From contig NC_079881.1 in assembly GCF_029227915.1 (NCBI RefSeq), positions 30,171,501 through 30,235,500 on the forward strand: a stretch of 64,000 nucleotides of DNA, written 5' to 3'. The notes under the pieces were generated by a model, which saw only the letters and a list, made by a program, of their open reading frames with translations, had not been told where the DNA came from and did no database searches. This document shows, one piece after another, positions 63,885-64,000 of this stretch (position 1 is the first letter of the stretch; every line of letters starts with the position of its first letter). The stretch comes from Hydractinia symbiolongicarpus. Its lineage: Eukaryota > Cnidaria > Hydrozoa > Anthoathecata > Hydractiniidae. Made by a program: the position numbers and the translations under genes.

Positions 63885-64000
63885 TAAATTATTTTTTCAA
63901 CACTAAAACGCATAAGACTTGTAGTTTTTAAAAATGTTTTCGTTTTTGATGAGACGCTGAATAAAAGCAGTTTAATCGCCGGCAAACCAAAACCTGCGAT

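Larger units (their letters stand above)
1..64000. repeat. 203-bp satellite DNA array filling the window
   Basis: The ACGCTG motif (or a one-base variant) recurs about every 203 bp from the first base to the last, always in the same orientation, giving roughly 315 monomers. Examples of consecutive starts are 204, 407, 610 and 813. Sampled monomers differ by point changes and small indels, and no stretch was seen that fails to align to the monomer. No inserted element, unique spacer, inversion or array edge was seen. Such arrays are typical of eukaryotic heterochromatin, including centromeres; that placement is inference. The family was not recognised, and function and host are unknown. Confidence 0.97.
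55521..64000. repeat. Type B-only zone
   Basis: About 42 monomers, nearly all with AAAAGTATAC. Variants such as CACCGGC, CCGCCAAACG, GTACACAGGG, GGGTGTAAAC, TTTAAAATATATTTTC and AAATTGTTATTTC alternate over short distances. HORs are short (3, 4 and 6 monomers). The array continues past the right edge of the window. Loss of A/B alternation makes this zone compositionally distinct from the rest. No gene was seen. Confidence 0.82.

Noticed and set aside
1-64000. CRISPR array
   Set aside because: The whole 203-bp period is conserved; there are no short repeats separated by unique spacers, and no cas-like gene.
1-64000. Mobile element terminal repeats or target-site duplications
   Set aside because: No sequence was seen that is flanked by array on both sides without itself aligning to the monomer. 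All direct repeats are explained by the satellite period.

Overview
The whole 64 kb window is one uninterrupted head-to-tail tandem array of a satellite repeat with a basic monomer of 203 bp. I found no protein-coding gene, rRNA, tRNA, transposon, CRISPR array or unique-sequence island, and neither array edge lies inside the window. The recurring open frames (about 60-180 codons, mostly minus strand) are the same satellite read in different frames. 203 is not a multiple of three, so a frame cannot be kept from one monomer to the next.

Long satellite with nested higher-order repeats (HORs) points to heterochromatin of a eukaryotic chromosome, possibly pericentromeric or centromeric. This is inferred from architecture only. 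I do not recognise the family and cannot name the organism. A consensus monomer counted by hand is about 37% G+C with about 12 CpG. It has a GC-richer first part (GCCGGC, CCCGG, GTATAC sites), an AT-rich T-tract near monomer position 130-147, and a near-perfect dyad at monomer positions 178-199 (9-bp arms, 4-base loop). Monomer numbering starts at the ACGCTG motif.

Two main monomer types occur. Type A carries GAATGTATAC followed by CCCTGTGAG. Type B carries AAAAGTATAC followed by CCCAGGGAG. From 1 to about 55.5 kb they are interleaved, often as A/B dimers of 406 bp. From about 55.5 kb to the end the array is nearly all type B.

Layout: 0.4-7.2 kb, two near-identical 3,405-bp HOR copies, each holding a nested 790-bp duplication. 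7.2-10.6 kb, a mosaic with a 112-bp partial monomer. 10.6-18.3 kb, overlapping 12-, 9- and 5-monomer HORs. 18.1-23.5 kb, blocks that recur later. 23.5-25.6 kb, a 5-monomer tandem. 26.4-32.4 kb, a segment duplicated at 46.1-54.9 kb, where an internal 7-monomer unit has grown from one copy to three. 32.4-45.4 kb, further segmental copies that keep a common block order. 55.5-64 kb, a more uniform zone with short 3-, 4- and 6-monomer tandems and one patch that looks transferred from elsewhere in the array. The array therefore appears to evolve by unequal exchange and conversion at scales from one monomer to about 9 kb.
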